Notes: generated by a model not told the origin, from the letters alone. A DNA stretch of 64,000 nucleotides from Amphibalanus amphitrite (GCF_019059575.1 NW_024882903.1:102002-166001), one strand, 5' to 3'; shown: positions 30,260 to 40,979, numbered from the stretch's first letter. A program made the numbers and translations.

Positions 30260-33200
30260 ATGTCCTGCGACAACGACTTTGCCGCTGTGGTTGCTAGTTT
30301 GACAAGCTTGTTAAGGGAACAGGCCGAAGCTGCGAACACGAGGGAACAACGAATGGCCGAACTCGTGACGCAGGCCTTACAGGGCAGAGCAGCAGTGGGT
30401 GGCCAGTCTGGAGACGATGTCGGCTCCCAAGATCTTGCAGCTAGCAGAATCCGTCTCCCACCGTCAGCCACTCCAGCCCCGCACCTGATGACGTCAGCTA
30501 GCCTCAGAGAGTTTTCGGCATGGCGAGAGAAGTACAGAGGATATCGACTTCTCACAGGTCTAGACTCCATGTCAGTTCCCGAACAGCGCGCGGCATTACT
30601 GGCACTCCTGGATGACGAATGGACGCGTGTCGTACGCTATTCTCTGGATGTAGACGACGCCACAGCTGTAGACGCTGTGTTGGACAGGATGGAAAGCTAC
30701 CTGAGAAGCCAAAGAAGCGTCATCCTTGACAGAAAGGACTTCCACACAAGACCGCAGGCGGACGGAGAGCCGTTTGACGACTACCTAATGGCTCTGAAGG
30801 AGTTGGCGGAATTCTGCGATTTCTGCAGTCACTGCATGGACGACAGGCTCCGTGACAGAATCGTGACCGGAATTCGCAGTGAAGAAACGGTACAACTCCT
30901 TCTGGCTGAGCCAGCCCTGACACTGCAGAAGACGATAGACATTTGTCGGGCAAAAGAGAACGCAATGCAGAACAGCGCCGAGCTCCGTGGCAGCCTCGCT
31001 CACGCTGTATCTGCGTACCGGCGTGGACGGAGCCGGGACAGCAGAGGCCGCTGGGACGGTCAAGACGGCAGGAACGGCCGGCACCGACGCGACAGTCGGG
31101 ACGACAGAGAAACACGGCAAAGGCAAGCCAGACGGCAGGACGGATCGCCCAGTCAAGAAAAACGGTGCGGATACTGTGGCGGAAAATGGCACCCCAGGGA
31201 GCAGCTGGTGTCATGTCCAGCGAGGAACACTACCTGTGGAGAGTGCGGCATCAGGGGACACTACACATCAGTCTGCAGAAAAGCCAGACGGGCGAACACT
31301 GTGACAGACTTCGGAGAGCAGACGTCCGATAGACTCCAACTGAACGATGTGCGAGTTCAAGGCGTGACGGCCAAGAAAACACCGCAAGTTACCCTGCACG
31401 TCCGCCACCAGCGAGGCGAGGGAACAATGACATGGACACCAGACACTGGCGCAGAGGTGTCCGTCATCGGATCGAGAGAAGCGGAACGCATCGGCATCGA
31501 CACAACCCGGCTGACGCAGCCCACCAACAGACTCTTGGGCGCTGGGGGGCATCAACTGGAGTGCGCCGGCTCACTTCAGTGCACGCTGACCATGGGACGG
31601 CGCCAGACTGTCACCACCGTGACAGTTGTGAAGGACTTGGATGCAGCCCTCCTGTCCTGGTACGACTCCATCGCCGTCGGAATCATCCCGCCAGACTTCC
31701 CGAGACAAATATACGGCATTTCTGAGACACCAGAACAGCCCACAGCCGAAGAGCCTCCATCTAAGACAGAGCCTGCAAGGGACCAGAACACCAGCCGCAG
31801 CCCAGTCCTGCCAACTTGGAATGCAGACCAGGGTGACCCGACAGCGGCACAGAAGGAAGAGCACCTGAGAGCATTGAAGGAGTCCTTCCCAAGGGTGTTC
31901 AGCACGCAGCCACCTCTGCGGGAAATGAGCGGCGGCCCGATGCGGATCGAGCTGCGACCAGACGCCCGTCCGTACGCCGCAACAGCCGCCAGGAATATTC
32001 CGCACGCATGGAGGGAAGATATACGACGCCAGCTGGACGAGCTGGTCAGCCAGGACGTCATCACGCCCGTGACCCATCCCACAGAATGGTGCCACCCAAT
32101 GGTTCCCGTGCCGAAACCGCCGATGGGCGGAGAAGACGGCAAATCACCGGTTCGAATGTGTGTGGATCTGACCCGGCTGAACCTGTATGTGCGGCGCGGA
32201 GCACACCCAGTGACTACTCCACATGACGTCATCACCGGGATCGAAGGGGATAGTCGGTTCTTCACGAAGCTGGACGCGAAGTCGGGATACTTTCAGATCC
32301 CAATCGCTGAAGAGGACCAGGACCTGACGTGTTTTATAACACCCTGGGGCCGATTCAAATTCAAACGAGCCGTCATGGGGCTATGCACGTCCGGAGACGA
32401 GTACGGGCGGCGCGGAGACGTCGCGCTAGCCGGACTACCCAAGACGGGCAAAGTGGTAGACGACATCTTGGCATACGACAGCGACTACTCAACGCATCTG
32501 CAGCACGTCATCGAGATTCTGCGGCGCTGTGACAGCCACGGGATCACTCTGAACCCGGCTAAGGTGACATTCGCTGCTGAGGCTCTCGATTTTTGTGGCT
32601 ACGTGATCAGCCCTACTGGATACACAGCGGACAGAAGGAAGGTGCAGGCGATAGCAGATTTCCCTGTCCCGGAGAACCTTACGGATCTCAGGAGTTTCAT
32701 GGGACTGGTGAATCAGCTCGGATCATTCTCGACGGACACATCCAGGGCAGCCGAGCCCCTGCGAGACCTGCTGAGACCAAGAAACGTATGGAGCTGGACA
32801 TCGGTGCACCAGGCAGCGTTCGAGACGGTCAAAGCCACACTTGTCACCCCTCCCGTGCTGGCGTACTTTGACCGGCCAACCGCCATCCACACAGACGCCT
32901 CGCGAGTCGGCGGCCTGGGCTATGCGCTGCTACAGCGCCACGACCAAGAGTGGAAACTGGTCCAGTGCGGCTCCAGATTTCTGTCTGATGCTGAGTCACG
33001 ATATGCCGTCGTGGAGCTAGAGATGCTGGCAATCACATGGGCAGTGCGAAAGTGCCACATCTATCTGGCTGGAATGTCGGAGTTCGACATCATCACTGAT
33101 CACAGACCCTTAGTACCGATCCTGAACAGCAAGTCACTTGCAGAGATCGAGAACCCGCGACTCCAACGACTCCGGGAGAAGCTCACGGCTTACACATTCA

Positions 33201-34498
33201 CAGCAGTCTGGAAAGCTGGTAAGAAGCATCATCTCCCAGATGCCCTATCTCGGGCACCGGTGGAGCAGCCGAGCCCTGAAGACGAGGAAGCAGAGCGAGA
33301 GGTCGTGCACCAGACGAGAAGCACACTCTTGGCTCGAATAAGAAATGAAGAGGACGGTGACGAGACGACAGCTTCCCCGATGCAAGACATCATCCTGGAG
33401 AAAGTGAGGGAAGCCAGCAGAACAGACGAGACGTACCAGAAGGTGACAGAGACAGTCATGAACGGATTCCCTGAACACAAGGCGGACCTCCCCAGCCTGG
33501 TTCGCCCCTACTGGTGCGTTCGCGAGCGGCTATCGATCGACGACGACCTGCTCGTCTGCGGAGCACGTCTCGTCATCCCACACAGTCTACGACGTGAAGT
33601 ACTGGAACGTCTACATGACAGTCACCAGGGCGTAGACCGAACTAAGCGACGCGCCAGACAGTCAGTGTACTGGCCCAACATCGACCAAGACATCAGTAAC
33701 GTCGTCTCGGCATGTGCAGCCTGCCATGCGAGACTTCCCAGCCTGCCAAAGGAACCCCTCTTGACAGATCCCCGTCCAACGAGAGTCTTCCAGTCCGTGT
33801 CGGTAGACTTCTTTCATCACGCTGGAAAGACGTTTCTCGTGTACGCAGACAGGCTATCTGGCTGGCCCATCGTCGTGTCCTGTAAGAGAGAAGCGACTGC
33901 TCGGACGCTCGTCTGCTCTCTACGCGAGATTTTCTCCTCTACAGGCGTGCCGAACGTCTTGAGGAGTGACGGAGGCCCACAGTTCTCAGCGCACCACACA
34001 AAGGAGTTTCTGAAACGCTGGGGAGTCAAACATATATTGTCCAGTCCACACTATCCCCAGGCGAATGGCCACGCCGAGTCAGCCGTCAAACTCGTAAAGC
34101 GACTGCTCCAGAAGACGTCTGTCGCAGGAAACACAGACTGTGACGAATTCGCCAGGGGACTCCTGGAAATCCGAAACACGCCCCGAGGAGACGGACGCTC
34201 TCCCGCCCAGGTGTTGTATGGACATCCAGTTCGGTCGGCAGTTCCCATGCACTATCGTGCCTTCGATCAGAGATGGCAGAGGTCAGCGGAAGACTGCGAC
34301 CGAAAGGGGGAGGAGATGAAAGCAGCAGCCAGAGAATCATACAACACCAGCGCCAAGCCGCTGAGACCTCTACGTATAGGAGCATACGTATCGCTGCAAG
34401 ATCCGGACACTGGCCTATGGGACAGGACCGGCCAGGTAGTGGGGATCGGGAGCCACAGAAGCTACTTGATCAAGACGCCTAGTGGCCGCACCCTATGA
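30260..34498 (+). CDS. Gag-Pol polyprotein of Ty3/gypsy element 2, ended by early TGA
   Basis: The frame is open from a GTG at 30,188, but the first ATG is at 30,260, giving 1,412 aa. Order: Gag region; an atypical Cys/His segment (CGYCGGKWHP, near nt 31,166) then a CX2CX4HX4C knuckle (CGECGIRGHYTSVC); protease with DTGAE (near 31,442); RT with FTKLDAKSGYFQIP and catalytic VVDD (near 32,455); RNase H with HTDAS and TDHRPL; integrase zinc domain (HDSHQG ... CAACHARL, near 33,620-33,730); and integrase DDE core (SVDFF, RSDGGPQ, E in GHAESA). The TGA at 34,496-34,498 is followed by 87 further open codons of Arg/Ser/Pro-rich sequence up to the 3' LTR edge, so a single nonsense change probably removed the C-terminal tail. 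The enzymatic core is unaffected. Confidence 0.95.
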   Translation: MSCDNDFAAVVASLTSLLREQAEAANTREQRMAELVTQALQGRAAVGGQSGDDVGSQDLAASRIRLPPSATPAPHLMTSASLREFSAWREKYRGYRLLTGLDSMSVPEQRAALLALLDDEWTRVVRYSLDVDDATAVDAVLDRMESYLRSQRSVILDRKDFHTRPQADGEPFDDYLMALKELAEFCDFCSHCMDDRLRDRIVTGIRSEETVQLLLAEPALTLQKTIDICRAKENAMQNSAELRGSLAHAVSAYRRGRSRDSRGRWDGQDGRNGRHRRDSRDDRETRQRQARRQDGSPSQEKRCGYCGGKWHPREQLVSCPARNTTCGECGIRGHYTSVCRKARRANTVTDFGEQTSDRLQLNDVRVQGVTAKKTPQVTLHVRHQRGEGTMTWTPDTGAEVSVIGSREAERIGIDTTRLTQPTNRLLGAGGHQLECAGSLQCTLTMGRRQTVTTVTVVKDLDAALLSWYDSIAVGIIPPDFPRQIYGISETPEQPTAEEPPSKTEPARDQNTSRSPVLPTWNADQGDPTAAQKEEHLRALKESFPRVFSTQPPLREMSGGPMRIELRPDARPYAATAARNIPHAWREDIRRQLDELVSQDVITPVTHPTEWCHPMVPVPKPPMGGEDGKSPVRMCVDLTRLNLYVRRGAHPVTTPHDVITGIEGDSRFFTKLDAKSGYFQIPIAEEDQDLTCFITPWGRFKFKRAVMGLCTSGDEYGRRGDVALAGLPKTGKVVDDILAYDSDYSTHLQHVIEILRRCDSHGITLNPAKVTFAAEALDFCGYVISPTGYTADRRKVQAIADFPVPENLTDLRSFMGLVNQLGSFSTDTSRAAEPLRDLLRPRNVWSWTSVHQAAFETVKATLVTPPVLAYFDRPTAIHTDASRVGGLGYALLQRHDQEWKLVQCGSRFLSDAESRYAVVELEMLAITWAVRKCHIYLAGMSEFDIITDHRPLVPILNSKSLAEIENPRLQRLREKLTAYTFTAVWKAGKKHHLPDALSRAPVEQPSPEDEEAEREVVHQTRSTLLARIRNEEDGDETTASPMQDIILEKVREASRTDETYQKVTETVMNGFPEHKADLPSLVRPYWCVRERLSIDDDLLVCGARLVIPHSLRREVLERLHDSHQGVDRTKRRARQSVYWPNIDQDISNVVSACAACHARLPSLPKEPLLTDPRPTRVFQSVSVDFFHHAGKTFLVYADRLSGWPIVVSCKREATARTLVCSLREIFSSTGVPNVLRSDGGPQFSAHHTKEFLKRWGVKHILSSPHYPQANGHAESAVKLVKRLLQKTSVAGNTDCDEFARGLLEIRNTPRGDGRSPAQVLYGHPVRSAVPMHYRAFDQRWQRSAEDCDRKGEEMKAAARESYNTSAKPLRPLRIGAYVSLQDPDTGLWDRTGQVVGIGSHRSYLIKTPSGRTL

Positions 34499-34757
34499 CG
34501 TAACCGCAGGCATGTCCGGCCATTCCGTGGGATCGTCGCGACCCAGCGAGCAGATCCAGATCCAAGCCGAGCAGATCCGAGCCAGAGAAGAGGCGAGACG
34601 TTGTCACCGACCCCGGCTCCGGTAAGCCGCAAGACGGTGCGGTTTTCTCTGGGCGAGTCTGAGCTCTCCCCACGACGGAGCAGCCGACGACGTCAGCCCC
34701 CAGAGAGACTCCAGGTCGATCCGAGGCTGAAGACATACGGACCGACCTGGGGGGAGG

Positions 34758-34974
34758 TGTGAGGTTCGGAGAGTTGTATTGCCACCATGGGCGACCCCCA
34801 GTTATTGGTCGTCACCATGGCAACGCGAGTGTGACATTGTTCAGCGATTGGTTTGATCGGGGTCGATCGGTCGAGTGTTGGACGCTTTGTAATGTAGCTC
34901 AATATAAATGACGTTTATTCCATGACGCTTTAGTTATATTGCACGAACTATGACCCACGGATAAGAATTACACA
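34758..34974 (+). repeat. 3' LTR of the second Ty3/gypsy element
   Basis: 217 bp; lacks a 6-bp block present in the 5' LTR (between short AGCG repeats, so probably a slippage deletion or duplication). TSD TCACC follows. Confidence 0.95.
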
Positions 34975-34997
34975 TCACCTAGCTTTTAGTCGATGTT

Positions 34998-35770
34998 AAC
35001 CCGCGCCCCGTAGGGCTATCGGCGGACCCTACCACCCGTGGGGGGAGGGGGAGGGGTCGTTTCGCCCCGCCGCCCCCTAAGATCTTGGAAATTTAACGGC
35101 TGATTTTCAAAATTCAAACTGCACTCGATAGCTGTACTGTCTTGCCGTGTATTGGCAAATCACACGAAGTCAAGACAGTTATTAATAAAACGACATAACG
35201 CATAATAGCACCGCAGCCGAGCGTCCACCGCGAGCTCCGCACCAAGACTGCCCTCGTCCCTGACCCCGGCCGCTCGGCCCTCCAAGGTCACCCGCCACGC
35301 GGCAGCACTGACGGGTGACATAAGGCCACTAAATACTACAATAGCCCCACCTTGTGACCCCATTTCATTGACCTCAGCCCAACCGATGACGTCACATAAT
35401 TTGGCCAGAAAAGAGGTATCGATCTCAAATTTCGTATGTGTAGAGAAGACGGTAGAGCCTATCTTATATTCCGATGTTTTCGAAATTCGGAAAGCTTGTG
35501 ATTTTTGGCTATTGTATAAAAGAGAACTTTTGGGGAGTTAAAATAAAAAATTACAAATCCGAGATAGCCGTTTTTTACACCTTTTATGTCCAATGTCCAG
35601 AATATTTTCTGTATCTTCAAAGCCGTAGGCCTCGCAATTTTTTCCGCGAAACCTTTTTTGGGTCGAAAATGGCAGAGCATGACGTCATTTGTATTTTGTG
35701 GCCAACCTATCATATCCTCTGGAAAAATGTTAGTCACAATGTGTAAAATTGATGCCCGGAGGGGCCCGGG
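34998..35770 (+). mobile_element. Family B TTAA element, copy 2 (right end lost)
   Basis: It starts CCCGCGCCCCG after TTAA (34,994-34,997). Positions 35,365-35,765 match 22,075-22,100 and 22,606-22,985 of copy 1: the AGAGGTATCGATCTCAAATT, GCCGTAGGCCT-type, CGCGAAACCTTTTTT and CCAACCTATCATA landmarks occur in order. About 35,134-35,340 has no counterpart and is probably a further insertion. The right inverted repeat was not found. No genes. Confidence 0.75.
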
Positions 35771-38153
35771 CAGATCGGTCTTCAATGATAAAACGACAAA
35801 TGGCAAAGAAGTAACATGTTAATTATATTATAACACACACATTACAGTCATTCAGGTATTACTTTGGTAACGCAGGCTGCGGAACAGCGCTGTCTTTTCT
35901 CGACTAGGAGACATCACATCCCCTCCTCATACACTCGCACGGTTCAGTAACGACTTAAAATTAAAACCAGCACTTTCTGATCGATCACACGGCTGCAAAA
36001 GTGCGCTGCTGTCCGCGACATACAGGAATCATGCGCGGCGTCTCCTCTGGGCCATCCCGTGCTACGAATGGACCACAAAATCGGACCAAACACCATAACA
36101 CGGTCACCGACCGCCCCTCGTGGGGCGCCTGGCAGCGGGCGGATCCACCAGCGCTGTATCAGCAATACGGCTGATACGCGGGACATTCAGATGTCGCTGC
36201 AGATCACGGTGCACACCGAACTATACCGTCTGACAGCGCCGGAGCAGCTGCAACAATGCATACATAGCAACCTATTGACTACCTCTCGGCAGGCATAGCT
36301 ACCTCTCGGCACAACAGCATAGCATTATCACTTATCGTTCACACAGACCAACCTCTCGGCCCGAAAGCGTCGTATGGCCATTCATACCAACCAACAGTTT
36401 CGTAAAATTAATTCACATCGGCGGACAGTAGGGAGTCGTCACCATTTTACCCCGATCTACAGCACCGAATCACCAGTTTACGCCGACCTACAGTACCGAA
36501 CCACCAGTCCATATCGACCTACATTGCCGAATCACTAGTTCACAACGACTACACCTCTCAGCCCAACAGCACAGTATCACAACGGCACGACCATCTGAAC
36601 TGCTCTCAAGCAGGAGCTGCATCAGCTGCATCAAATGTCCGGGTACGGCTAGACACTCAGTCCTAAAGCGTATTGTCTCATGAAAACCATAACCTTCTCC
36701 TTATTAACGCGCCTTTGCAATAAGGAAGAATGCGTAAGAACCTTGCCCAATTTTCCAAACAGCTCCTCGAGCTAGTGAAGTAAGCCGCGATTATCTCGCC
36801 TCTGACCCTTCTCCTCCCCTTCCGCCATCCGATTTCCAATGGCCCCGTATATAATCCGCTGAATAGGCCCCTGTCAATAAGATTTGCTGCATGCCTGCAA
36901 TAGAGGATGGCCTTTATTGACTGGTGGTAAATGGGGAGTTAATTCCTCGCCTTTACCTTTATCTATGCTGATATCAGCTTAAGTGCTATGCCTAAGCCCG
37001 TGAAATTAAGCGGTGTTTATTTTGTCGAGTCATTAGCCCGCGCTGTGGCAATGTGTATCGGCGCTGCGTGTCCCGATCGTAGCAGAAAAAGGTCGTCAGA
37101 AATCGTGAAATGACCAGCAATAATTCTAGTTTTTTCTGGGCACGCTGCCAAAAGTCATCATAGGTCAGATGTTCCCGGTTTTGACGATTTTGGACGAGCT
37201 GGTTCATTGCTCGTCAACAACGCGAGAGCAATTTATATTATCTTTACAAGGTTTAGCACATAAGGCCCTGTTGCTTTTGAAAGCCGTTTTGTTTTAGGAT
37301 CTTTGAATTGGCCTCAGATTATAGTTGGAATGGAGGAACACCCCAAATATATTTTAGGGAAAACGTCTCTTTTACGATTTCCGAGTAACCCCTTAGAGTT
37401 TAACGAGACCCGATCAGAGTCTGTTAGGTCCAGTTATAAAATATGTATAGCATTTGGATATGATTCACTATTAAGGCCAATTATAACGTTATTTGGTTAC
37501 ACCAATAAAAAAATGACCATACGTTCCCTATAGGTTAGCAGCTTTCATGCATTCAGCTGCGACAACGATAACATAAAACTAAAAAAAAAAACTATAAAAA
37601 CAGTCCCTTCGCCGTTGAAACGTGCCTATCAGTTAATAACTAAAACGGGTACATTCGCTTTGTAAATCAAATGTAAAAATGTGCGAACTGCGATGGCAAT
37701 AAGCCAAAGCAACTGCCAACCAGAGACAACAAATTGGATGGCAGCATCGTTAACATCACCTAACAGGTTATGGCACCTTCGAAACTGTCCTTCGTCTGAC
37801 AAATTCAGCACTTTCGGGCACAACGATGTTTTCTGTTTCAATCCAAATAAGCTGTAAAATGAAAGGCACTCGTCCTTCCTTGAGGCTCCTCATGAAGTAT
37901 ACACTCCGCTTCTCTCGAGTGCACCGGGCTGAAGTCTACACTCCGCTCCTCTCGAGTGCACCCGGCTCTTGTCTCCGCCTCAGACTGCCGGCCAGTTCAG
38001 TCTCTCGGTCTGTGCCGGTCTCTGCGCCGGTGTCTGTCTCTCAGAGGTCTATCTCCGCCGCCGCCAGAGGCGCCTGCTCAGCTGCCGTCTGCGCCGGCCG
38101 CTGGCCTCCCCCCTCCGTCTGCGTCGGCCGCTGGCCTCCCGCCGCTGCCTCAC
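35771..38153. other. Gene-free stretch
   Basis: No supported gene. About 36,450-36,560 holds three degenerate units of about 39 bp (TACAGCACCGAATCACCAGT-like). ACCTCTCGGC recurs at 36,280-36,360. Positions 37,860-38,150 are GC- and CT-rich and include the probable donor side of the intron after the exon at 38,154-38,397. Confidence 0.45.
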
Positions 38154-38397
38154 ACGGAACGCGTCCAGCGCCGGCACGCTGTTCAGCAGCTGCGAGCCCA
38201 GCGCGTCCTGCAGCCCGGGCGCGTACTGGTTCAGGTTGTTGAAGATGTGTAGGAACTCGCTGTCGCCGGGTCGTGTGTTGACGGGACACTGCGGGTAGAG
38301 CCGGGCGCAGTCCTGCCGAGAGCCGGCTGTGCTGCCGTCCAGAGCCGCCGTGGTGAACGGCGAGAACGCGCTCGGCTGGGCCAGCGTGGTCAGCATC
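38154..38397 (-). CDS. Proline-rich secreted-type protein, downstream exon (exon C)
   Basis: On the - strand the acceptor CTCCCCCAG precedes the exon at 38,397. A donor-like CGT|GTGAGG ends it at 38,154; both boundaries are inferred. The 244-nt exon starts with one base completing a codon split from the exon at 47,187, so the frame is kept across the join. It encodes about 81 residues: MLTTLAQPSAFSPFTT, then SRQDCARLYPQCPVNTRPGD, a Cys pair (C-x6-C) of the kind seen in small arthropod extracellular proteins, then a Leu-rich segment ending ALDAFR. Reading on past the donor gives only Arg-rich repeat sequence and a stop at 38,049, so splicing to further exons outside this stretch is likely. Function unknown. 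Confidence 0.62.
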
Positions 38398-38590
38398 CTG
38401 GGGGAGTCAGGGAGGCGGTCAGCATCCTGAGGGAATCAGGGGCGGCGTGGTCAGCATCCTGGGGGAATCAGGGGCGGGGTCAGCATCCTGGGGGAGTCAG
38501 GGAGGCGGTCAGCATCCTGGGGGAGTCATGGGCGGCGTGGTCAGCATCCTGGGGGAGTCACGGGCGGGGGTCAGCACTCAGCATCCTAGG
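38388..38590 (-). repeat. 29-32 bp tandem array derived from the exon C acceptor
   Basis: On the + strand GGTCAGCATCCT starts at 38,388 (the real exon edge), 38,417, 38,449, 38,478, 38,507 and 38,539, with a variant at about 38,569. Each copy reads on the - strand as a pyrimidine run, CCCAG (or CTCAG), then GATGCTGACC: a splice acceptor plus the first 10 bases of the exon. More diverged copies occur near 38,612, 38,658 and 38,714. Confidence 0.88.
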
Positions 38591-38819
38591 GGAATCAGGG
38601 TCAAAGGGGTGGTCAGCCTTCTGGAGGTTCAGGATGGCAGAGGGGAGGTCACAGGGGTGGTCAGCATCCTGGAGGTTCAGGATGGCAGACTGCAGAGGGA
38701 GGTCAGAGGGCCGGATCAGCATTCTGCGGGTCGCAGAAGGGCCAGGTGGGACCTTGGCAGGGAGTCTGCCAGGATCCGGAGCGCGGAGTGAGTGAAAGGA
38801 ACGGGAACTAGGGGTTAGT

Positions 38820-39904
38820 ATTAGTTAGGTAGCAGCTCATAACGTTTCAACAGTGTAAGAGATGGACAAATCAGCGTAACAAATACATATAAATACTATG
38901 TAGCTGTAGTCAGATGAAGTTCTGACAGCCAGCACGTTGCACTGTTAAATGCATTTGACGAGCGACACCTACGGGGTCGTGCGGCAAAAACTTTCTCTGT
39001 CCGCGGGCGCCACTGCAGCGACACCTGCCGTGTGGCTCCAACACTATTGGCTCAGTCTGTGCGCCCACGCCGTGCCGCGAACACTGATCCTACACATTGT
39101 TCAGCGTTCCGATTGTAGTTGGACCACATCTGGTGAGTTCTCCCCACGTGGTGGGTGCATTACGCCGAGATGGCCTGGCTGGGCCGTGGTGTCGTATTTT
39201 TATGTTCGCCCAGTGGGCTCGCGGCACTGGCAGCCGGCTCTCAGTTAGGAACTGCCAGACCAAAGTACCAGTCGCTGGCTGTTTTATATTTTTTTTTCTA
39301 TCATTGCCTCTAGGGCCCTTGCCGCAGGTTCCTGCACCACCGACAACTGTGGTGTCCCCTACGGCCGCAGGGGCGCGCCGCGGCCCGCGATCGCGTCGTC
39401 GGCCATAGCGCGTTTGCGCCGGCGACCGTATACGCAGTTACGCTCGTGCCGCAATTCAGGGAGTTACGTCTTATGCTGCCACCAGACTGCTAGCCTCGTA
39501 TCTTGTTGTATTCATCGCCCTGTCCACGCGCATGACCTAATGTCTCTGTGCACCCAAGGCCAAGCCACCCTGACGCCATCTTGGCGGGTCCGAGCAGCAA
39601 TCGTGTGACCTCTACCCAGCGATCGCGTGATCGTGACGTCAGCGGTAGGTGTGGACACCTCCAGCGCTGGTGGCGCCGCGGCGGCAGCGACAGCAACTGC
39701 TGGTAGCCACGTGGCCGCCAGCGGCGCAGGCGCGGGCGTGTCATTACGTAACCGTCATCCGCGCCGTGAGGCGGCCCGGGTGATTCACCCGCCGTGTCGT
39801 CAGCTGACCGTGACCGTGGCCTAGCGGCCTTTGGCCCGGCGACCGGACCGCAGGTCCGCAGCTGATTGGGGGTCGTCTTGCACCGGGTCTGCAGCGGGCC
39901 ATCT
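38820..39904. other. Intron sequence, probably including the left part of the DIRS-like element
   Basis: No gene found. From about 38,950 the sequence becomes GC-rich like the retroelement downstream, so the element may begin here, but no terminal repeat could be matched to the right side. TTTTATATTTTTTTTTCTAT at about 39,280 is a pyrimidine-rich tract. Confidence 0.35.
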
Positions 39905-40385
39905 GGGCTGGAGTCAGGTCACTGCTGGCTGTATGCCACTCTGTGGGAAGCAGCGTTAGTCGGTCACAATTTGGCCAGACGTGTACGCAATCGTGTATGC
40001 CTGAGAGGCAGCGTTAGTCGGTCACAGATTGGCCTGACGTGTACGCAACCGTATATGCCTGGGAGGCAGCGTTAGTCGGTCACAGATTGGCCTGACGTGT
40101 ACGCAACGGTGTATGGGCTGGAGTCAGCTCACTGCTGGCCGTATGCCACTCTGTGGGACGCAGCGTTAGTCGGTCACAATTTGGCCAGACGTGTACGCAA
40201 TCGTGGATGCCTGAGAGGCAGCGTTAGTCGGTCACAGATTGGCCTGACGTGTACGCAACCGTATATGCCTGAGAGGCAGCGTTAGTCGGTCACAGATTGG
40301 CCTGACGTGTACGCAACGGTGTATGCCTGAGCTGCAGCGCTAGTCGGTCACAGATTGGCTGGACGTATACGCAACCGTGTATGCT
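39905..40385 (+). repeat. 58-bp tandem repeats in two 210-bp higher-order units
   Basis: GCGTTAGTCGG recurs at 39,953, 40,011, 40,069, then 40,163, 40,221, 40,279 and (variant) 40,337: spacing 58, 58, 94, 58, 58, 58. The 94-bp step contains GGAGTCAGCTCACTGCTGGC, also at 39,910, so 39,909-40,118 is duplicated as 40,119-40,328. It lies immediately upstream of the SGNH ORF and probably belongs to the retroelement leader. Confidence 0.92.
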
Positions 40386-40457
40386 ATATCGGTTTCGTCC
40401 GCGTCCCACTCTGGGAGCGTCCAGGGCTTACGTAATTTTGTTTTTCTCATTGCAGGC

Positions 40458-40979
40458 ATGCTCGTCGTAGGGGACAGCTATGCTGTCCACCTCCCCCGCC
40501 GCTGTTCGCCCCACCTTGCCGTGGCGGCGGCCGGTGTTCGCGGAGGCTGCGTCAATGACGACGGCTTCAGGCGCTGGGCCATCCGGGCCGCAGTTCGTGC
40601 CCGTCCTCGCGTGGTCACGCTCGTGGCGGGCGGAAATGACCTCGCCAGAAGGGACTGCCGCGTTCAGCGGTGGCTCGCCAACCTCCAGGAACTGACGCTC
40701 GGGCTCCTGGCAGCCGGAGTCGTTCGCGTCTATGTGCTGCCCATCCCTCCGCGCACAGGCTTTCCATCCAGCGGCGTGTCGGCGCGAATTTTCCGGCGGC
40801 GGCGCTGGGTGGCCAACAAACTGTTGCGCCGCCTTTTCCGCCAACCGCCGGTGCTCCTGCTCCACTTTGTGCCGCCACCTGACTTTCTGGCGTCGGATGG
40901 GGTTCATCCGTCCGCGGCCGGGTGGCGCACCCTGGAGAGCGTGCTACAGGAGGCTATGGACGCCTCCTCCGGGATTTAG
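40458..40979 (+). CDS. SGNH/GDSL-type hydrolase of the DIRS-like element
   Basis: A protein of 173 aa from ATG 40,458; the open frame runs back to a GTG at 40,377 with no ATG. Catalytic blocks of SGNH hydrolases are visible: GDS (residues 5-7, nucleophile Ser), a Gly in the AAAGVRGG stretch, GGND (about 58-61) and DGVHPS (about 147-152, catalytic Asp and His). It resembles the esterase-like modules found in some Ngaro elements and in ORF1 of some CR1 LINEs; its role in retrotransposition is unknown. A pyrimidine run and TTGCAG end 2 nt before the ATG, a good 3' splice site, so this ORF may be made from a spliced leader. No signal peptide is obvious after the ATG. Confidence 0.85.
   Translation: MLVVGDSYAVHLPRRCSPHLAVAAAGVRGGCVNDDGFRRWAIRAAVRARPRVVTLVAGGNDLARRDCRVQRWLANLQELTLGLLAAGVVRVYVLPIPPRTGFPSSGVSARIFRRRRWVANKLLRRLFRQPPVLLLHFVPPPDFLASDGVHPSAAGWRTLESVLQEAMDASSGI

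Larger units (their letters stand above)
29628..34974 (+). mobile_element. Second Ty3/gypsy LTR retrotransposon
   Basis: This is a full-length element of 5,347 bp. LTRs (29,628-29,850 and 34,758-34,974) start TGTGAGG and end TTACACA. They differ by a 6-bp block (GCGTGAGCGATT versus GCGATT) and otherwise look identical. The target duplication TCACC is at 29,623-29,627 and 34,975-34,979. A PBS-like TGGCGCGG follows the 5' LTR directly, and a purine-rich GGGGGGAGG precedes the 3' LTR. The single gag-pol frame is shorter than intended because of one TGA near the 3' end. Recent insertion. It is not closely related to the first gypsy element at the sequence level. Confidence 0.97.
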
